From Acanthochlamys bracteata (taxonomy: Eukaryota; Streptophyta; Magnoliopsida; Pandanales; Velloziaceae): a stretch of 64,000 nucleotides of DNA. Below the pieces are notes generated by a model that saw only the letters and a program-made list of their open reading frames with translations, did no database searches and was not told the origin of the DNA. The DNA lies in contig CM034128.1 in the NCBI GenBank assembly GCA_019914995.1, positions 7,132,501-7,196,500 of the forward strand. The letters run 5' to 3'. Positions 59,521 through 64,000 of this stretch are shown piece after piece (within the stretch, counting starts at the first letter, position 1; every line of letters begins with the position of its first letter). The position numbers and the translations under genes are program-made.

Positions 59521-61260
59521 TAATTAGAGTATTAAGTGTATTTATTTTTTAAAAATGTTTTGGCCGCACAAACTTAAGTATAATTTAGTTTGTATTTTTA
59601 ATTATGGAATACATGCTTACAATACAAAACTTGTATTTTGTAGTGAAGATTTAGTCAAACAATGACACTTTTTTTTCAGTTGCTTTAGAAGAATCAATCC
59701 ATAAAGAATTATAACTTTATACATTATAGACGATGTAAAAATCACTAACAAATAAATCAGTATCAATAATATACACAAATGAGTACACATGATTAGTAAC
59801 ATTAACATATGAGTATAGACGGATGCAAAGATCACTAAATACCTTATCAGTATCAAATAGGTAAATCCGAATAAGTAACACATTTAATGAAGTCTTACAT
59901 GCATGATCCAACATGCACAAGCATATAAAGCCACACAATAGACAGTTTATCAATCATAAATGATAAACACAATATTGTTCTTCACACAGTAGATGAATAT
60001 AAGAAAGAGTTTGATTGTCCCGAGAACGCTAGCAAGACACATAGCTTCAAACGCAAAATCTAAAACACCATATATGATCTACAACATAAAACACATGTTA
60101 GAAACTAAATTACATAAATACCTACGGCTTAAAAATCCTCCATCAAAAGCTAATAAATATTTCTTAATGGACGATTGGCAAAAGACAAGTTAAATATACA
60201 AACTACATTTTAAATTAAATTTTTTTAAAAAGAATTTATTCATAAATAAAATAGATTAACTTTCAAAAAGTTAACTAATAGTTTATCTCACCTCATAAAG
60301 AAGTATTAGCAATTTTTTTTGCAGAAAGGAGTGTAAAAGTGAACGATTTAATCATTGACACAATTCTTTTTATCTCTTTCATTTCATTTTTAAGACAACA
60401 ATTTCGATCAATACCGATTGCTGGTATTATTATTCCTTTCAATTCTTTAACAATGTATTTTTTTATAGATTTTTGAATTTTTTTATATGATAGTGCAGTC
60501 CGAAACTAGAGTCGGAGCAAGCAGAAATTCGATTACAGTCTTTCAATTGCAGGTATCTCATTTGGACGTTCAATTGTGTTTCTTTTTTTTTTGAATCTTT
60601 CTCTGTTTTCAGGAAGGCCTGATGATGGAATAGGTGACCCGCGTGTAGGCTTTTTTTGGAGCTCGTCGGATGCAACTTGAGTGGCTCTAGGCTCACTAGG
60701 TGCAGTCTTGAGCAAGTATCTACTTGCTTTCCTTTCTTTTTCCTATTTTTAATGCCGATTCTTCTACAGTTAATGAATGTCCATAAATATGTTTGAATGT
60801 ATGGATGTATATCTTGGTGTAATGGATACCATTCATGTAAAGGTGTAGAGTCTTGTAAACGAATATTAGGTGTTTTTCACCGGTGAATGGCAATATAAGC
60901 TTGTAGTGTTGTTGCTATGACAGTATTATCAATAACTTTTATACAAGCTTGAATACTGAATGAAATGTGATTGTAATGCTCAGGTTGAAATCCAATGTAT
61001 ATGCTATGTGAATGTCTTGAATGAGTGACTGGTTCAAAAGTAAAGCAGAATATGAATGTCGAATATGAATTGAAGATGTATGAAGGGGTAAAGTAGACTG
61101 CAAGCTGCATATATGAATGTGATATGTGAATGTGAATGGGTGGTAATGAACTATATTAACTAATGTGAAAGTGAATGTACATGATTGTGAAGTGAATATT
61201 TGCAGTGGTGTTACCGATAAATGGATGACAGGCACAACCAAACTAATGCATACATGACAG
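59521..61260. other. Intergenic DNA with TGAATGT-rich low-complexity tract
   Basis: No gene recognised. From about 60760 to 61210 the word TGAATGT and relatives (GAATGTATGG, GAATGTCTTGAATG, GTGAATGTGAATG, GTGAATGTACATG) recur many times without a fixed period. The frames in this interval (59617-59953, 60463-60715, 60877-61280) simply reflect these repeats. Confidence 0.5.
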
Positions 61261-61261
61261 A

Positions 61262-62520
61262 GGAGACTAGTGAGCATCACTCGCTCTACTAGCTCACTGG
61301 CCAGCTGCCAAGTGAGCTAGCAAAGCTCACTAGTTGACTGATTGGTGCCTTGACGGTGAGCTCACTAGTCTGGTCTCCGGCCAGTGAACACACCGATCTG
61401 CGGTCAATGAGATGGCAGAGTTCTAAATTTTTTTTTCTGTTAAAAATTATTTTATAATGCAGTTTAAACAGATTGAACATACAAATTTATTTAAATTATT
61501 TGACAATGCATCTATAAAAAATCTGTTTTAATATAAAATAGATTAAGCTTTTCTAACTCACTGGTAACTAACCAGTGAGCTTCCATAACTCACTGGTCAG
61601 CTGTTATATAGCTTCTAGTGAGCTCACTGGTGCCTTGATAATGAGCTCTTTGGCCTGGTTTCCGGCCAGTGAACTCACTGGTCTCCGGTTAGTGAGTTGG
61701 TAGAGCTCTGGTTTAAACAGATTGAACATATAAATTTGTATAAATTGTTTGGCAATGCATCAACAAGAACTCTGTTTATGTAAAACAGATTGAGCTTTTC
61801 TAGCTCACTTGCAGAGTGAGTTTCTATAACTCACTAGTCAGCTGCCACTGTGCTTCTAATGAGCTCACTTAGTGACCTGATAGTGGGTGCATTTGGGAGT
61901 GCTTATGAAATGAAATTTTTCTAAAATGGAAGGTATTTTTGTCTTTTTTGAAAAACGAGCTCTATTTTTTTTACTTTAAAAAAAATAATAAAAATATGCA
62001 ATAAAAAAATCTCACTCCGTAGAATTCTTTTACACATTCTAAATTTTTAAATAAATTTTTTATATACTTATAAAATATGTATTAAAAAATATAAAATGGG
62101 GAAAAATAGATAAGCAGCGTTTGAAACGCTATGCCAAACGCAGCCAGTGTCTTCGGCCAGTGAGCTTGCTGAGCTCTATTATTTTTTTTTTTTTGTAAAG
62201 CTATTTTAGATTGTAGCCTAAACAGATTGAAAATACAACTTTGCTTAAATTGTTTGGCAATGTATCTAAAAAAAATCTGTTTTAATGTAAAATAGATGGA
62301 GCTTTTCTAATTCACTGACAGCTAACTCACTTGTCAGTTATCAGTAAGCTTCCAGTGAGCTCACTTGTGTCTTAATAGTGAGCTCTCTAGTCTTGGGCCA
62401 AAATAAAATCAAATATTATTTTTTTATACCAATAGTTGTTCAATACAGCTTAAATAGATTGAACATAATAGGATTTTTTTTTCAATGCAATTTGAAAAGA
62501 TTCTGTACAGCATATAAGTG
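61262..62520. repeat. Tandem array of about 245-bp units built on AGTGAGCTCACT palindromes
   Basis: The marker AAACAGATTGAA-type word recurs at 61467, 61716, 62221 and 62453 (as AATAGATTGAA). Steps are 249, 505 (which is 244 after removing a 261-bp MITE) and 232 bp. Each unit has two halves: an A/T half (TTGAACATACAAATTT, TTTGGCAATGCATC, AATCTGTTTTAATATAAA) and a half full of palindromic CACTGG/CCAGTG and GAGCTC words. AGTGAGCTCACT is perfect at 61617-61628 and 62354-62365, and GTGAGCTCAC at 61356-61365. A partial first unit lies at 61262-61460. The array ends where the FAR1-like relic begins. Confidence 0.85.
61885..62145. mobile_element. MITE inserted in the tandem array
   Basis: The left end GGGTGCATTTGGGAGTGC and the right end, read inward, GGCTGCGTTTGGCAT are inverted repeats. 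AGT stands outside both ends (61882-61884 and 62146-62148). The interior matches the family at 24789 and 26741 (GCTTATGAAATGAAATTTTT, CTAAATTTTTAAATAAATTT, ACTTATAAAATATGTATTAA). It splits one unit of the array, so it arrived after the array formed. Confidence 0.8.
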
Positions 62521-62521
62521 G

Positions 62522-64000
62522 TTATACAAAACTGTCAAAATAAAATTCATTTAAAAGTAAAACTTGAGAGGCATCAACTAAATCTTGTAAATTCTCATTG
62601 CGCATACATGAACATACTACTGGATTCTTATCCTGATCATTAGTCCTCCTAACTTTCTTAAGCCGCACCACTGTATCTTCCAATGCTTGCAATAAGATTT
62701 TGTATCCCTCAATAGTTTCAGCAGTTTCATAAACTATTTGGTTGAAAACCATTTGCAGTTGGATAGTTCTCAATAATTCAGCAATCTCATGGTTACTTAA
62801 TGGACCTCTATTATACTTGACTCTGTACTTATTAGCATATTTTCTTCACCACTGAAGAATAAAATGATCGAATATTTCTATATCTGGACTCTGAAAGATT
62901 TTCACAAGATGTCGACAAATAATTTCCATAAATTTAAAAAGTTAACATTCACATTTACCGTATTTTGTGGCAGGATTAAACTTCACTTTTCACTCACGCC
63001 GATCACATTATATTCGAGACATATAAATTTAGTCGTGTAGCTATCACAACCTTTTTCATCATTATGCAAAACATATTGAGACTGAGTTTTTTCGTATTCC
63101 TATTTAAACTTGTTATACATATTTTTGGTATATAGTTTTGCTACACTTTTCAAGACATCTGAGTTACTTTCTATAATGCGACACAAGTGTTTAGTCGCGT
63201 AATGTTTCTTTTTTTCTCAATAATTTTACTCAAGCATTTCTCATTATTCAGTACAAACTCTCGAATAATTGTTAAGGGATAAAAAAAATTCTTATATATA
63301 TCATTCATATCTTCGGAGCGTCTGATAGTATTAGAACCGGCATAGAAATGATCTAAATGATATACAGGTGCTCACTTTTGTCGAAACTCGTATATTCTTC
63401 GTAGCTATTCATTTTTTTACAACTCATATGTACACATCAATTCCTCCCATCTCTTTTCAAAGGTGTTAGGAATATAAGTTTTACGAATACACGACTTGAT
63501 ATCTTTTTTTTAAATTTGACTTCTTGAAATAAAATTTGAAAGCTTTTCGGCAAATTTTTTCATTAATGTGCCACAAACAAAATCTATATCTTGTATTCGG
63601 AGATACCTTTGTAATGACTGCAGTCATAGCTTTATCTTGATCTGTGATAATTGAAGATGGAGCACGTCCGCCCATAGTCAGGTCTGAAAAAGTCATTGAA
63701 AGGATTTTTCAGTCTCATCCAAAGTAGTGCACAGCCAAACTGAATTGACATTTTGTGATGGTTAACTCCGGTGAATGATGCAAATGGCATCTCATAAACA
63801 TTCTTACAGTAGATGGTGTCAAATAATACAACTCACTAAAATAATAAAACTGACAGCATGACCTACCATCTACCCAAAAAATTGATTGCCCTTGACTCTT
63901 CATCCATTTGTATTGTATAAAAAAATTTTGAATTTTCTATACTTTTCCTTTTAAAAAGGTTAAGCGATGCGGTAGTATCGCCATTGATAGGCTTCTTGTA
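62522..64000 (-). pseudogene. FAR1/FHY3-type (MULE-derived) transposase relic, runs off the window
   Basis: Read on the minus strand from the window end: 63903-63715 gives FWVDGRS, then YYFSELYYLT and SPELTITKCQF. This corresponds to the FFWADGRSR...DVVYFDTTY start of the MULE transposase core with its first catalytic Asp region decayed. 63696-63540 gives APSSIITDQDKAMTAVITKV and RYRFCLWHINEK, the DDE core with the second Asp and the CLWHI box. 63000-62900 gives KYGKCEC and ICRHLVKIF, a SWIM zinc finger. 62770-62530 gives the FAR1 C-terminal helix (IVYETAETIEGYKILLQALE). Stops and frameshifts separate these parts. Because FAR1-related domesticated genes are normally intact, the breaks argue for a dead mobile element. 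Confidence 0.8.

Overview
The window is nuclear DNA of a flowering plant, almost certainly a eudicot. It has GT-AG introns with AT-rich interiors, plant-specific gene families (a subfamily-A GATA factor and a NERD-type PHD/SWIB/Plus-3/GYF/CCCH protein), and long AT-rich intergenic stretches full of decayed plant transposons (Ty3/gypsy, Ty1/copia, LINE, hAT-like and Harbinger-like MITEs, a FAR1/MULE-like relic). I recognised no bacterial operon, CRISPR array, rRNA or tRNA gene.

Layout. 1-1.9 kb is upstream DNA with three CACGTG cores. 1.88-3.3 kb (+) is a GATA zinc-finger transcription factor in three exons. 4.8-14 kb is a graveyard of broken retroelements: a minus-strand Ty3/gypsy relic, a LINE RT fragment and a plus-strand gypsy relic split by about 0.9 kb of foreign sequence. 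15.5-21.0 kb (+) is a seven-exon gene for a mitochondrial FMP32/DUF1640 (CCDC90/MCUR1-like) coiled-coil membrane protein with a 3.8 kb third intron. 21-30.7 kb is AT-rich and MITE-laden. 30.7-32.4 kb (-) holds exon-like pieces of one or two genes I could not identify. 35.0-37.6 kb (+) is an internally deleted copia element with both LTRs and a matching 5-bp target duplication. 38.5-39.1 kb looks like a solo LTR.

41.4-56.4 kb (-) is one very large gene. I reconstructed eleven exons whose phases all agree (2188 codons plus stop), giving an acidic repeat-rich N-terminus, then PHD, SWIB, Plus-3, GYF, GW/WG-rich and C-terminal CCCH regions. This is the architecture of NERD / zinc finger CCCH 19 and 44 proteins, which link chromatin marks and Argonaute-bound small RNAs. 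Intron 8 is the outstanding feature. It starts with ATATCCTT, has a TCCTTAAT branch-site match 12-14 nt before the end, ends in AC, and preserves the frame, so it appears to be a U12-type AT-AC intron of 3014 nt. It carries a Harbinger-like MITE that itself contains an inverted-repeat (foldback) element.

56.8-64 kb holds another likely retroelement remnant, a roughly 245-bp tandem array built around the palindrome AGTGAGCTCACT and interrupted by a MITE, and next to it a broken minus-strand FAR1/MULE-type transposase relic that runs off the window end.

The genes do not form a pathway. They are separate plant loci spaced by transposon debris. The most original signals are the AT-AC intron with nested insertions, the 20-bp core shared between the copia LTRs and the foldback arms, and the palindromic array beside the transposase relic.
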